A stretch of 64,000 bases of DNA from Drosophila miranda (GCF_003369915.1 NC_046675.1:10912001-10976000), one strand, 5' to 3'. Counted from the first letter of the stretch, positions 1-13,823 are shown. The notes: generated from the letters alone by a model not told the origin. A program made the numbers and translations.

Positions 1-87
1 CTTGAAACAGATTTATATGGAGGGCTCAGTACGTGCGGAATTTATTAATGCTGCCCCAGAGCATCACCCAGCCAGCACTTGTGCACA

Positions 88-153
88 GGCAAAGGCACAA
101 GGCGTAAGGCACATGGCAAAGGCACAAGGCGTAAGGCACATGGCAAAGGCACA
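88..153. repeat. 27-bp tandem repeat, about 2.4 copies
   Basis: A unit of 27 bases that begins GGCAAAGGCACAAGG occurs twice in perfect succession (88-114 and 115-141), followed by a partial third copy to about 153. It looks like a local minisatellite. Nothing links it to a gene. Confidence 0.9.
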
Positions 154-3100
154 GGCCCACTCCGCCATCATTAGCTGGCGGCCATAGTAGTTGGCGTTGG
201 CGTTGGCGTAACAATGATGCCACCCATTTTTGGGTTATATAAGGTTAGTGAGTGAGTGCTCGTCGGGAGGGGAGGCACATCGAAGTTGGAACATTAATAA
301 TGAGCTGTGTGTTAAGGTGTATGCTTGTGCTGGATCTGGTATTACGAGATTTCCGACATTTGCTTGAACGAAAATGAAAATAGACAGCTCGTTTCCTTTG
401 TTGTTGTTTCACCATAGTTTTGCCTCGAACCTCGAACTTTTTCTCCGTTCCTAATCCAAGCAGTGGGGGAGGATGTGGAGAAGCCCTAAGTTGATGGGCC
501 GCTCTCCGGGAATCTGAACAACGCTCACGTATTCGCATTAACAAACTTCGGTGCTTAAAGTGCAGTCGAAAGGCAAGCAATCACCAACAAAGACAAGGAG
601 CTGGCGCCCGTATCCGTATCCGGCATACCGCCGGATCCCAGACACGCGAAAGAGAGCGCAGCTTGCTCTTCACACCATAAAAGTTTATCTGTGTTTGTGC
701 AGTTGGCAAGCCTTGGAGAGAGATGAGGCAACCCGATGGTAATGAGGCGGCGAAAGGCAGCAGCAGATACAAGAAACACTCCCGAGACTCGGACACGGAC
801 ATGGACACGGAAGCAGACGTGAACGCGGAGCGGACTCCGACATGGCCAAGCATAATTCATGGGTGGAAGCAGTTAACTGCAAACATTCCAAAATTGATTC
901 AAGTTCCACTGAAGCTGCAGCTGCAGAATTCTTTATTCTGCAGCATCCTCTATCCTTCTATTTATTTTCTGCTGAAGCTTCAACTGGGGGCAACATTCCC
1001 CTGAAATATTTTAATTATTCTACCTTAAATTCTTTCATTACGTTTCCATCCAACTTAACTCCGTTAATTAATTTTCATGCATACATATATGCTCTGGTTG
1101 TCTGGCTCTGGAGTTGCATTCCTGTTCATCCCGGCTCTCCATCAACTGGCGGCCACAGCGGAAGAGCAGTTGAAAAAATCTCTTAAATTGGTTGAAGCCA
1201 TGGCACCATCGCAATTTGCATACATTTTGATTGTGATTATCCTGGGCCACTGATTTAAATGGGATGGACGCGAGACCACCCCATGTCACTTGCAACGCCT
1301 CGTTGCATGTGGCAGATTGAGCGATGCAAGCTCATTAATAAGCACGACGCTCTGACACAGCATTCACATCATCGTCGTCACCATGGAACATCAAAAGTAA
1401 CAGGAAGAACAGGCCTCCGATGACGAACTCGTGGTTTTCCCATTGTCCATTTAATGTGCATTGTTTTTCATTGGTAAACGACACACTTATTTATATATGC
1501 ATTTTTGTACAATTCTTTTCTCTTTTTAATTAAACCGATATTAAGCGAGTTCGAATGTAAAGAACACTCAATCGATGCCACACGATGATTCACGCATTTA
1601 AATATCAGAGGTTTGGTAAAAAATGAAAATTCGCTGATTGCTATTACGTGCATATCAATGGAGTCAACCACACTACAATTCGCCTGAAAAGTGCGCTAGA
1701 AAAATGAACCCTACTGTGGGAAATGCTCTGATAACCCGCTGCTTTCATTTCTCATCAGCTTTCAGCCCTATTTGCTGTCTGTTTCAGCCACAGAAACTGC
1801 AGCAGCAGCAGCGGCGGCAACAACTTTGCTGCACTCAACATTAGTTTGTTATCAACGCTCGATTGCTGGAGAAAATTGAAAAATATTGTCGCTGGATCCG
1901 CAGGAAACGGAAGGAGACGAAAGCTGCAGCAGCAGCCGCTTCTGCACTGCTGTGCTGTGCTGTGCTGCTCCTTGGGATGAGCCTCCCGCGGCTCCCACCT
2001 AATGATGGATTGTGCTGAAAGTGTCTTAAGCTCACACGCGCCCGCACTCTTCAAATAAAAGTTTCCAAATGTCGCCTATGCAGGCGCACAGCTAGCAGAC
2101 TCCATCCGCATCCGCATCCACATCACACCCCCGCCCCAGCCTCAAGCTGTGCCCCATTTTAGCCCGTAAAAACTTTGCTTTTGATTTTGCATGAACGCAA
2201 CGCAACCTTGTTGCCCCCGCCAACGACCGACCCGTCTCTAAAACTATTTGGGTTACGACTAGGACTAGCTGTGCGGGATGCTGTATGCTGGATGCTGGGA
2301 TGCTGGGATGCTGGCTGATAAAAAGCGGCGACATTGCCGGCTTTAAGTGCACTTTCCTTGCCATTTAGTTGGGGAATTTCCAGTTTCTCGTTGGGCAACA
2401 AAATAAATCATCTTGATCGAGTGCACAGTGTCTGCTGAAATATTAAAGCGACTCTCGCAAAATCGAATTTAAGCGTTAAATCTGCAGCTGTTTCAGGCAT
2501 CTGCCTTGTACTCGTACTCGGAAAAAGAACAAAAGTGAAAAATCGTTCAATATTTCAGCTGAAAACCCTTTGGCCATGAATTGATGTCTTGGTAGCACAT
2601 TTGCAGGGGGTCATATTAAATCGTATATTTCTAATATCAAATTTGTATTCAAAAGATAATTGAATATCGCCCCCAGCTATTACAGAGAACAATGGGAATC
2701 GTTACGCGAAATAAAAATGAATAATAAATTCATTTGATCAGGCAGGTTATTGCATAACTTGTTGCACTTCCATGGCAAAAAAAGCATATTTCATTTGTCA
2801 ACGAGCCGCGTCCGTGCCGAGGCACGCTAATGTGGTCAATGCCAACTGTTGCCGGTCGGCAGTTGGACTCGGCAGCCATTCAATTGCAGGATGCAGCCGG
2901 AATGACTCTATAAATGTATCTGCCTGTGCGATTCCTCCTCTTGCCCAATAAAAGTCAAGTGCAGAGGCAGTGGCTCTGGCACTGTTCCAAACGAAGGCGG
3001 TAGCTCTGACTGTGACTCTGATTCTGGCTCTGACTCTGGCGATGGCAACGGAAGCGGAAGCGCGCAAAAAATTACAACTGCGAAATGGCAATGGCGGTGC

Positions 3101-4568
3101 GGCGATGGGTACGGCAGGGATAGGAAGTGGCAACGATGGAGAGAGATGGCTATGGCAGTGGCAGTGGCAATGCCAACGACTAAGTGGCAAAACATGAACA
3201 AAAACTTTGTCCGCTGTGCGGCGGCCGACAAGTTGAAACTAATGACAATTTTGTTGTAATTAGTTGCGGCTTTCCCGTAAACCAGCAAATGCGACGCACA
3301 ACAAATAAGTTGTCAGCGGACTTAAGTTAAGCAATTTTCATAGTTTTCGTCGCGCCGGAGCTGGAGCTGGCGTTTGGCAAATCTTTTTGCTCAAGCTCAA
3401 ATTTGTCGGAAATGAGATTCATTTGTTTTCTTTGTCAAGATTGTTTGAGTTGTTTGCGTGGGCGTCGCCATTACTCGGTGGCTGATTACACGCTCATGCA
3501 GGCTAGTGGCAGTGGCATGTGCTAAGCAAGGCCACTGCCTGCCAGATATTTCATTGCTTGAACACTTGGCTTTTAATTATTTAAAACAGCAGCCATGCAG
3601 CTGCTGTTGACGTGTTCCGAAAAGGGGGAAGTGGAGCGGTGCCGTGGCACAGGTACCGCAGCCACAAAATATTTGCAACAGCATCCACATAGCCGGGGAA
3701 AAGGGGCTTTGGGGTTAGTGTTTCTGGTTCCTGCTTCCTGGCTGGGGCTCTCTCTGCCTGGGCTAAAAATGGCATTTCATAAATTTTGTGCAATTAGATG
3801 CTGTCCACCTACGAAGCTAAGCCCCAGGGCAGGGGAAGGGGAAATGCATTGTTATGCAAGATTTTACTTTTCATCCACAATTTCGCAAGAGAAATGGCAT
3901 CCCATACAACCCTACCATCAGCTGTTCCTTTGGTAATCTTTGTACCTTACTTTAAATGACCTACTCGGAATTGTAAATTCAATCCATAGTCGCACAGAGG
4001 TACCTGCATTTTCGTCTGTAATTTTCAGAACTTAATACACACACTGTAAAGTTTATTGGGCTGCGCTGTGGGTCGTCGTCGTCTCCCTGGCGAAGTATGT
4101 GCGAAAAAATAAAACAATTTGAGTCTTCCGTTAAGAGAACATTTTTATGTGCGTGGCAGCTTCTTTATTTTATGCACCGCAGAGGCAAGACAGAGAGACA
4201 GAGATAAAGAGGGGCAGAGGGTGAAGCATGATTGTGCGGGTGCCGCCCACATGTGCGTCGTCAGGCGGAGAACTTCTTTGAGCTTCGACTCTTGATTCGA
4301 TCCATTTATTTGCACACTGGGAGAACGGAAAACTGAGAACGGAGAACAGGAGCAAAGCCAGTAGCACGTCCTGTTTGGCTGACAGGCGGACTTCTACAGG
4401 ACTGCAGGGTGTGGAAGGACATTCGAATGGGACTGTCATCGCAAATTGATGATGCAAATGAAATATCGAGTGATGTCTGAGGCGGTCCCCTCACTTTGTA
4501 TCTAATCAACATTTAATTGTTGCCGTTTGCTCGTACAATACGTATACATTTTCTGACTTTTATAAACA

Positions 4569-4586
4569 TGTGTGTGTGTGTGTGTA
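4569..4586. repeat. (TG)n microsatellite
   Basis: An uninterrupted run of about nine TG dinucleotides in non-coding DNA. Confidence 0.9.
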
Positions 4587-6422
4587 TCCAAAAATAAATA
4601 TTTAGTTTTCGTGGGGAATGGGGAACCCCATTTGCATACGCCCCCCACACACACAGGCACACAGAGAGGTCTGCCAAGTGGAAGCGGTCAAGCGGAGTGA
4701 GTGCGTATCCGAGAGCTGAGGCAGGGGCAGCGTGATGGATCATTTGCATATCATAAAAATTCATTTTGGAGCTTTTTTGTGTACTTTTTAAATTGAGGAA
4801 CCGCAAAGTTTTGCATTGCATTATAAACAGCAAGTGGCATTCATATCCGGGCGGGCATTCCTCCTGTCGTACTCCACATTTTGCAACAATATTTTTGAGA
4901 GCACTTTGCTTCGATTTGCCGGCTGCTGCGGGGCTCAGTCTCAGCCTCAGCCCAGTGTCTCGCAATGTGCCGTCGATGTTCATGTCTGCATATAAATTAC
5001 GCCAACTTGTAGTTGTAATTCCTATCCACGTCTCAGTTTGTCTTTCCCGAATCCGGATCCGGAGCCGGCCTGGCACGCACATAAAATACATCAATGTGTC
5101 TGTAACTCGAGTTCAGTGGAGACAACTCGAGACACTGGCCAGTGTCCTTTCACCATTCTCCATTCTCTGGTCTCGGTCTCTCTGTCTCTCGGTTTCGGTC
5201 TCTTGGTCTCGGTCTCTACTTGCAGTTTTGATTTAGTGCCACTTGCGGCAACTATGTTCGTTGCTGGGTTTTTCACTTGCCTCAACTTTAAGCCACTTCA
5301 GCCGAACACTTGAATTTTCTGGCGATTGAGGGCGTTGCCCGGGCTTAATGATGTTTTGCCTGTTGTTGGCTCTCCTCGCCTTGTCCTTTCCGCCTTTTCG
5401 CCCTTTTCCTTTTCATTTGCCACTTGCAGTGCCACCGCAGGAGCAGTCGAGACCAGGCCAATGACACAGATACAGATACAGGGACACAAACACACACACA
5501 CCAGGACACACCTGACCGACTACTGCGTTCGGGACGTCGCAGAGCGACCGTTGAAATATTGTTTATTTACCCAATTAACGATAATTGCTTGGATCAATAA
5601 ATTTATATTTGCTCAACGCTCGAACAGAGCCGCACAAACCCATAGAGTGGTCGAGTGGTCGGTCGGTTGGTCAGTTGGAGAACCAACCTACGAGTACCGT
5701 GAGTGAATTGATATTTGTGTTTCAATACACCAAGTCTCTAGTTCTAGCAGTCGAATCTGGGGCACAAATTTATCATTATTATTCCCAATTGTGGGGCGAC
5801 ATTAATCAAGTCTAACAACGCATTAATACAGTCATTACCATGTGCCAATCTTTCGCTTAGGCTCTGTCATATCTGTCTCTAGACTCCAGACACATCAAAC
5901 CCAAATGACATCCATTCGGGGCCTAATCACAGCTGCAATTTCGAGGGTCTCGTCTCGTATCTGGCAATAAATTTGGTGCCTCGTATCTCGCGGTTGACAT
6001 GCGGAAATGTCATTTGGCTGCCGCGCGCCTATGAGCGGGCAACACTTTTTTAACTGCTTATTAAACTCGGTGGAAGGACGAAGAAGGACGAAGAAGTCAC
6101 GTAGTATCTGGGAGTAGGCAGAGGCGGAGGACGAGGGATCTAAAGCTTTAAGTTTAAGTGGCAATTTTATAAAATAGCTGAGCGTAAAACAAATTTCTTT
6201 TATGTACTCACAAATTGCTAGCCAAAGTTTTCATATAAATAAATATAAAAGCGAGCGAAAAGCGACGCGAACAAAGCGAATACAAAATGCGAAGAAAATG
6301 AAAACGAAAACCGAAATACTTACAAAATGCGAAATCCAAAGTACAAAATGCCATCCAAGGCCACCACACTCTTGTAACAAGTGTCAATGGTGGGGCGGAC
6401 ACTATAAACATAAAAATGTCTT

Positions 6423-6424
<2 letters not shown>

Positions 6425-6459
<35 letters not shown>
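6425..6459. repeat. (CA)n microsatellite
   Basis: A perfect run of about 17 CA dinucleotides. It opens long His/Thr and Val/Cys frames on the two strands that should not be read as genes. Confidence 0.95.
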
Positions 6460-6463
<4 letters not shown>

Positions 6464-9400
6464 AGAATGCTTTCTTTAAAAACTTGGCGAGGCGTGGCAG
6501 ACGCGTTAGGCGTTTTTAGGAGAACACACACTTATTGTTGGCATTACTGTTGTTCCTTGTCCGTTGTTCGTGGTGCTGTTTGTTGGCGGTGGTGGTCCTG
6601 CTGCTGCTGCTGTTACAGGGGGGCCGCTTAACGGCAATTGAATGCCGAGCTAAGTGGCAATGTGTGCGAAGGCGTTTTGCTTTTGCAATTTGCAATAACC
6701 AAAGCATGGCCATAAAAATATAGTTGCCTGGGCGGAAACCCTCGGTCGACATCAGGCACTCTTCCTCAACCCTGAACAAAGAGATGGAAGAGAGAGACAG
6801 CCAGACACTGAGCAAAAGAGATGGAAGCACAATGAGTTTTTGATTACTTTGAAATTTCTTATTTGCCTTTCACTAAGCCGTGCCCGAAGAAAAAGAGAAA
6901 AAATTCTCGCCTCGTTACTGTGCAAATATTGATAAGCGTCAGTCACGGCCGGCTGTCGGTCGATGTAGCCCATTCTTTTTTTCGGGCCAACAATTTTATT
7001 TGTTTCGCAATCAGACAGTCAAGTGACATTCGACGGCTGTTTGTTCTCCAGGGCTTAATGCTGGCCAGATTAGGGACAGGCACTTACCGAGTCGCATCCA
7101 CCAGTAATCCGGCGCGGCTTGTATCGAATCGAAGCGAAGACACAAAGTTGATTTTTGCCTCCATTACTGCTTTCTGAGTTGGACACTAATTCAATCGATG
7201 TTTTTCTGCGAGTCAAATGGCTTTTGTCTTGTCAGCTAATTAAATAGTTTACCACAGTGTTCTGGGAATAACATTTCGACTCCTTTGTAGAGCTCCTGCC
7301 TCCTACCTCCACATCAGCGAATATTCAGGAGCAGTCGTTCCCCCTACATATATGAGCGCATATTCTGAGGAAGACCAATCCCTCTATATCGGCGGAAATT
7401 GGTGCGAGGTCCTTTGCTAAATTGAAGAATTTTTGTGTGTAATAAATTTGATACGTGACACGCGGTAACATACAAAAACAACAACAACTGCTACCTGTTC
7501 CGAGGCTTATTGATAGGGCAAAGTGTAGCCAAAGGAACAAACAAGGCAGACAGTCGCTCCTCGTGGAGCTCCTGGATATGGATATGAGAGTACGCATGTC
7601 AGGAGACCCCCTCCCCCGCTGACAGATCTGTCACCTGCTCACGTACGGGAAACATAAGCCACCGATGGGGCGGGGCCGGCACAAAAAGAGACCTTTTTGA
7701 CGTTTGAGAAAAACATGATAACCTCAGCTAATAATTTATGAAATTTCCAATAATAAGCCTATGGGGCTAAGCCAGGGTTTCCATTTCCGCTGGCATTGAC
7801 CAAGTTCATAAATTACCAAAGTCTTAGGCCAGGGCTCTGCCTAATGTGGGTCTGTGTGGCATGGACTGTGGCTGGCACGTGCAACTAGTTTGCTGATTGA
7901 TTAAACCACGCAAGCATCCCACCAGCAACTTGAAACGGCATCAACTACAAGCAAGGGAACGTTCCAGGAATTGTTATTAGATCGTTTGCTAGTTTTGCCC
8001 ATTCCTATACACTTCGGAACGGTTGTCCTGGTACTGGAGCTGGTGCTGATGTGGATGTTGATTTCGGGGCTGAAGCAGAAGCTGATGGGGATGCTGATCT
8101 GACGTGGACGGCACACGTGCTAAAGTCACTTTTAACGGAAAAACTCGGCACCACTTAACACGGTCCCAGCTCCAGACGGGAGTTCCATCCAGCCCAGAGC
8201 GTAACCCCATGTTCATTGACTCAGACGTGACAAGTGCGGGCAATGGGCGATATCCTGAGCCAGATACCCTGAGAAGGGACTGCGTCTCATTGTCATGTGT
8301 AACGCGTAAAGGGGGCGCTGGGCGGGGCTAGTGATGAGTGGCAGCCAGGAATAACCAATATGACAGCCTCGGGCAAGGTCGCTGATTAAAGCGCATGGGC
8401 ATCAAGTATACGCACTGTGTACTCTCGTTATCACTCTCACTCTCATTTTAGTACTTAAAGTCGAGCATAAGCATGCCATACCATAAAATCAAATACCAAA
8501 CGGGCTGACGAAATTACTTGCAGAAATATTTAACAACTCAAGTGCGAGCATGCTAAAAATCCAGATTGTTGTCAACAGGCAAACACTCGAGGACATTGTG
8601 GAAACATTAGATGCTTCATCCTCTTCCTGGTAGTCCTTAAAAACGTAACAAGAATACAATCCACCCACAACACCCCATGGCTTAATTGTGAAAATATATT
8701 TAACGCAATTGCCAGTGTTTAAAAGAAGGCAGAGCTAGGCAAATATTTGGGAATTTATGTTGACATATTTCCCACAGCCTTACGACTAACTCTACGGGGT
8801 GCATCCCTCTGCTGGAGCCAGCCATGAAGCATGTTAATTCCATAATGGTTTGATGACAAAGCTCTCCGCTTGACCACTGCAGACGCGGCCGAGTTCTTCT
8901 GCTGTGCTGTGCGGCGAGTATTCATTATAAATGCAAATCAGCCTGGCGACATCTTCAAGTTCAAGTTGGCAATAAATTTCGTGGTGCGTTGCGGGTGTGC
9001 GTGCGCGAGCTCTGGGGGAAAGGCCAGGCAAACCAGGTGACAGTGGTGCCAACCAGTTTCCAGTGTCTATACGGGCAACCCGTTTCTGGCCCGGGGCCAA
9101 CCGTCTGCGCGTTCGTTCGGTCTGGCTTATATAGCCCAATGGTGCGTCCGACGTTCTGCAGATCCAGAGCCAGTCGCCGCCGCCCTCCCTGCTTAATTGT
9201 TAGTGCTCTCTTTATGGCTTTCATTACGTATACGCAGTGTTGCGCCAAATTTATGTCAACCAGCGAGACGCGAATGGGCGCACACTATGTGTATCTGTGT
9301 GTTTTATTTTCTAATAACTCTCTAAGTGTGGGTGTGTGCTTGTTTGGATGGATGCTTGTGTATTTGTAATTAGTGTTTTGTATTGTACGTTTATTATTCA

Positions 9401-10023
9401 TATTAAAAGCAGTTGCCGTTGCCACTCGCTGCTTAATAAATTAAACGACAATTCGCACTTGGAAAATCCACTGTCTCGTTAAGCGTCCGTCCTTACGTGA
9501 AAAACGTTTTGAAAAGCCGGCAACCGGGACATAATGCCAGCATTAACAAGAGGCATGCTTGCAATTAAAATAAAAAGCAAAGCTCAAGTGTCGTCGACAA
9601 TATGCACTACATACACGTATACGAGCAATGTGTCTTGAGCTACATCTGGGCTTAAGACGCGTACTTAGGAGGACTCGAAAATAATTCATTGCCTCCCTGT
9701 GGGCGGCCACAATAATCCTGGAATTTATTCTTTTGTTTCTTGTTCGTACCCGCTACTTCTGAAGGTAGAAGCAGAACAATCTCAAATGTTTATTTTGGGA
9801 GCACTTCCAAGAATCAGGGCATTTCCTACTCCCATCAATTCGGGTGCCAATTTGCCAGAGTGCAGTAATCTGCTTTCTGCTCATCTTTTTAATAAATAAT
9901 CTGGGGCTGAAAAACAACCGAAAAATAATAATCAAAGACTGTCGTCGTTGCCGTTTGATTGTCAATACAAAACGTTTTGAACGCTAACACAATTTGCTAA
10001 ACAAATTGGCCCAATCGGCGAAA

Positions 10024-10043
10024 TTTGATTTGATTTGATTTAT
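10024..10043. repeat. (GATTT)n short tandem repeat
   Basis: Four successive GATTT units form a perfect pentanucleotide repeat in non-coding DNA. Confidence 0.85.
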
Positions 10044-11821
10044 TCCTTTCAGCACTCTCGGCCAGTTATTAAAATCGTGCCTCTTTTCGCGCCCGCTTTC
10101 AGTTTAGTTTAGTTTTAGTTTCCGTTTTTTTTTTTAGCTAGTGTTGGTTTTTTTCGTATGCAATAATTGCTATCCTATCCGATATTTGCATATCAAATTT
10201 AATAAATTTGCATATTTTTTTCTGCAGACACCGACACCGGCCAATTTTATGGCTAACTGGCAGCTGGCTGTTTTTTTTTTTTTCTTTAGCGAAACAGTTT
10301 TTGTTGCCTTTTTTGGTGCGGTATGCGGAAATATTTTTTCAAATAGAATCGAAAGAGCGGCGGACAGCTCGTAAAATGTTCTTAAAAGGCAGCCGCTCAA
10401 ACATTTCTGCAAAAGAAAGGCAAGAAGCAAACAAACTAGTCAGACCAGTATGAGTAGCGTATCAAAAAGTGCAAATTATTGCACATAAACCTTGTGATTT
10501 AAGGAACTTACTAATGCTCCTATTTATGATGTGAGATGACAGTTTCGTTTTAGTGGTTTTTGCACCTGAAAGACCCCGCCCCGGTTTGACAGCTATTATG
10601 CCATATAATTTAGGTATGCTCTTTTGGACTTTACCTGATTTTGTTTGTTTTTTCGCTACAATGGCAATAAAATAATATAGGGGGTAGGCTTATTGTTCAG
10701 AAGAAAGGGGGAAAAAAACATCAAAAACTGTGACAGATTTTGTAAATAGATCGATTGACCCCAAAGGGCATTTGCATAAAGCGCTGTCCGGTCTCCGGAC
10801 GCCGGAGTTCCCTCCCGGAGCTGGGTCGATTTTTATTTATTTATTGATACGCCAACGTTGTCCGACCGCTATTATCGGCTGACTTTGTGGGGGACTGGAG
10901 GGAGAGGTCTGGTCTCTGCGCTCCACTGTCTTTTTGAATCTTATCCATTTTTATGTCGCCGCTGCGTGCATCTTTTATGTGCGTGTGGCGCCCGAGACCT
11001 TGAAATTGTGGCTGGTTTGTTTTATTAGGTTTACATTTGTTTAGTTTGCATATGACATTGCCACCAGCGACATGGAGAGTGGCAGAGCAGCCACAGAGCA
11101 GCAGAGAGGCCGGCCATTGGTCGATCAGCAACAGTTGGGTCCGACTCAAGTCGATTGGACCGGGTTGGGTTGGGTTTCGGTGGGGCGCACAGACAAAGAC
11201 AAGACAAATTGTTTGTGACTACGACTGTGAATCTTGATTAGATTCCGATGAGCACGCTCCAACTCCGCTGCGATGGGAGACCTAGAAAGATATAGAACGA
11301 AAGATGCGCTGTGACCTCATGGATGACACGGCATAGACCATAGGCCTGCTCCATGACCCCCATCTTCGGGTTACTCATAGCTATAGTTATCCATGATATC
11401 AATCATTTGATCTTAGTCATAAGCCCGGCTGGCAGTCACAGATTTCGCTATTGATTTGCAAATCTATACGTCTATCTTAAATATGGATCTTGGGTATTTC
11501 TCTGCTGAAACTCTTTAATTATGCAAATCGAATCAGTTTTCAGCACAATGTTGTTGCTATTTCGCTCCTTCTACACCCGAAATTTTTGTGTATCAATACG
11601 CAAAAGCAATAATTTTTATGATATCAATAAACCATGATGAAAAACGTGATAATCGCTGATCAGATTAAATGGTCGCCTGGCGCCAGCTGATTACCGCCGG
11701 ATGGCTATGGATGGCTCTAGGCGATGCTGGTCAACAGTAAAAAACCTCAAGGTCGCAACGGTTGTTAACTTTATGGCTTCTATTTGGCCGAACAGAGCAC
11801 CGTGTTTTTGCTACAGGTTAA

Positions 11822-11895
11822 ATGGATGAGATGACGGCACGGACGGATGGACAGATCGATGGATTGATGGATGAATGGATTGAATGGATGGGCAA
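11822..11895. repeat. ATGGAT-rich imperfect microsatellite
   Basis: A degenerate array of GATGGAT, GATGAATGG and similar units. Both strands stay open across it, giving Met/Asp/Trp-rich or Ser/Ile/His-rich frames that are not genes. Confidence 0.8.
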
Positions 11896-12026
11896 AAAAG
11901 GCTGGCGAAAATTGATTTCATCCATTGTTTCCCCTCCCCCCACCAGCAGCCTGCATTCCAACCAATGTAACTTGATAAGCTTTGTTTGGCTATCGGAAAG
12001 ACCATACAGCGAAAGAAGAGCCAGTT

Positions 12027-12082
12027 CCAAATACTGAATACCGAATATCAAATATCAAATACCAAACGCCGAATACCAAACC
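12027..12082. repeat. Degenerate AATACCRAA-type tandem repeat
   Basis: Short related units (AATACTG, AATACCG, AATATCA, AATACCA) follow each other for about 55 bases, 700 bp upstream of the TwdlM promoter. Confidence 0.75.
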
Positions 12083-12784
12083 GTGGACGGACGCAATAAT
12101 CGTTTGGGAATTCCCAGCTAGAAATATGTGGTTGAACAAACTAAAAAGTGTAGAAAAACCGAGCCGGTCTCGTCTAGTTTTCGTCTCGTACAACTCGTTT
12201 TTTGATGCTCCGCCAAATGTTTTAGCATATAAAATATGAAGAAAAACATTTCTTTTATTGAAAGCATGACCATTTATAGTGGCTTTTGCTAAACAAGTTT
12301 GATGCTCCGCTCGGCTCTGCTCTGCTCTCCTCTGCTGATGACCCGAGCCTGCCTGCCCTGATGCGATGCGATGCGGTGCTGGTCTATCGATTTACAATCT
12401 GAGCGACCGCCAAAGGTTGTCGTATTAATGCGACTCACTCTTGGGCTATGGTTAGGGCTAGTGCTGCTTGTAGTTGGCTCTGACACTGGAAAATTATCAT
12501 AATGACGGCAGCAACATTTGCAAGAATAGGGCGACAAGATAGCACTGCGCTTTGTCCGCAGCGATGGCGCCATTGTTTTATCGCTTTGGCGTCTCTGTCG
12601 AAGGTGGACAGCCATTCGAGAGACAAAGGCAGCGGCAGAAGAAGCTACTGCCGATCGGCAGCGGCTGAGGAAACAGCAGCAACAGCAACAACCACATGGC
12701 CAGAGCCCAGAGCAGCCTCCGTGGCCACGGCAAAAGTCTGCATGAACTTGAGCGCAGTCTAGTGACACCGATCGGTGGTTTTCG

Positions 12785-12792
12785 TATAAATA
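12785..12792 (+). promoter_or_regulatory. TwdlM: TATA box of TwdlM
   Basis: TATAAATA lies 75 bp upstream of the start codon. A TCAGAC initiator-like site around 12817-12822 puts the likely transcription start about 34 bp downstream of it. Confidence 0.8.
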
Positions 12793-12859
12793 CTGGACCT
12801 TTCGGTGATGCAAACGTCAGACACAACTCAGTGGTCGAAGTCAAAGAACTAAATTCAAA

Positions 12860-13823
12860 ATGCGTGCATTCATTGTAAGTATCCAGGGCAGCCCCCAAAG
12901 GATATCCAAGGATTACACTAACACTCTTCTCTCCCTAGGTTATGTGCTTGGTGGCAGTCGCCTGCGCCGATAAGCTCGGCTACAACTACCAGCCCGTGGG
13001 ACACTCCAACTCCGGCCTGTCCTTCGCTCCTGGTAGCGGCAGCATTGGCGGTGGCAGCATCGGCGGTGGCAGCATCGGCGGTGGCAGCATCGGCGGTGGC
13101 AGCATCGGCGGCAGCAGCATTGGCGGCGGCAGTATTGGAGGTGGACTCGGAGGACTTGGAGGAATTGGAGGTAGTCTCGGAGGTGGCAGCATTGGTGGCG
13201 GATCCCTAGGCGGTGGCAGCATTGGCGGTGGCAGCATCGGTGGTGGCAGCCTCGGTGGTCTGGGCGGCCTTGGTGGCCAGTCCGGCGATTCTCTCAGCGC
13301 TCCCGTCTCCTACAACGCCCCTGCCCCAGCTGCCGAGCTCGAGAAGGAGTTCTTCACCTTCACCGCCAACGAACAGGACTTCGATGAGCCCCAAGCTTTG
13401 GAACGCGTCTCTAGCTCTCTGAACAAGGCTCTGCGCGTCGTCTTCATCAAGGGACCCGAGAACCGTGGTCTGGAGAACGCTGCCCTGGCCCTGGCCAAGC
13501 AGGCTGCCCAGCAGGAGACCGCCATCTATGTCCTGAACAAGCAGGCTGATATCGGAGATCTGGCCAGCAAGCTGAATGCCATCCGCAGCAACAACAACAA
13601 CAAGCCCGAGGTGCACTTCGTCAAGTACCGCACTCCCGAGGACGCTGCCAACGCCCAGCGCGCCATCCAGGGTCAGTACGATCAGCTCGGTGGATCTTCC
13701 CAGGCTCACAACGGTGGTGTTGCTCCCGTCCTGAACTTCGCCTCGGCGGGACCAGTGCGTCAGGCTACCGCCCAGAACCCCGACAACTCCTACCTGCCCA
13801 GCTCCGTCTTCCGTCGCGTCTAA
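12860..13823 (+). CDS. TwdlM: Tweedle cuticle protein, TwdlM-like (2 exons)
   Basis: Encodes a secreted structural protein of the cuticle, about 299 residues. Exon 1 is 12860-12874 (five codons, MRAFI) followed by a GTAAGT donor; exon 2 is 12939-13823 after a CCCTAG acceptor, phase 0. The signal peptide is about 15 residues and ends in VACA, followed by the DKLGYNYQPVG start of the mature protein. Residues about 35-125 are a Gly-rich spacer built of SIGGG units. The TWDL (DUF243) block spans about residues 139-255, from KEFFTFTANEQDF to the RTPEDAANAQRA and LGGSS segments. The tail has SYLP but ends FRRV, lacking the RLRF seen in most paralogues. An AATAAA lies at 13908. The gene converges on TwdlP. 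Family and gene model are certain; the exact symbol is inferred from order and strand. Confidence 0.93.
13038..13262 (+). repeat. 15-bp coding repeat encoding SIGGG units
   Basis: Repeats of GGCAGCATCGGCGGT and close variants encode GSIGG units in the TwdlM spacer. Equivalent arrays occur in TwdlB, TwdlL and, shorter, TwdlJ, with different copy numbers, as expected for a slippage-prone coding minisatellite. Confidence 0.9.

Larger units (their letters stand above)
1..6420. other. Non-coding DNA, no gene supported
   Basis: No open frame here has a signal peptide, domain or splice-site context that supports a gene. The longest frames (for example about 193 codons on the minus strand at 4513-5094) have no recognisable protein content. 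The stretch is mixed-composition Drosophila-type DNA with short CAG, TCTCGG and GT runs and a 27-bp tandem repeat near the left end. It may be distal regulatory DNA or the intron of a gene lying to the left; the sequence does not say which. Confidence 0.6.
6460..12784. other. Non-coding DNA upstream of the Tweedle cluster
   Basis: No coding region is supported in these 6.3 kb. Open frames are short and composition-driven. There are homopolymer T runs near 10125-10280, a repeated GATTT tract, an ATGGAT-rich tract and a short ATACC/ATATC-like repeat. The last kilobase probably contains upstream control DNA of TwdlM, but I recognise no specific factor site. Confidence 0.6.

Noticed and set aside
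6202-6531. Frames on both strands with poly-His/Thr or poly-Val/Cys
   Set aside because: They exist only because of the CA dinucleotide repeat.
10787-10801. GTCCGG-TCT-CCGGAC inverted repeat, considered as a terminator or small hairpin RNA
   Set aside because: The stem is only six base pairs, and in animal DNA such a palindrome without context supports no function.
12289-12813. Minus-strand frame of 174 codons upstream of TwdlM
   Set aside because: It overlaps the TwdlM promoter, is Cys/Ser/Arg-rich without a pattern, and its open state follows from CAG/GCT-rich composition.
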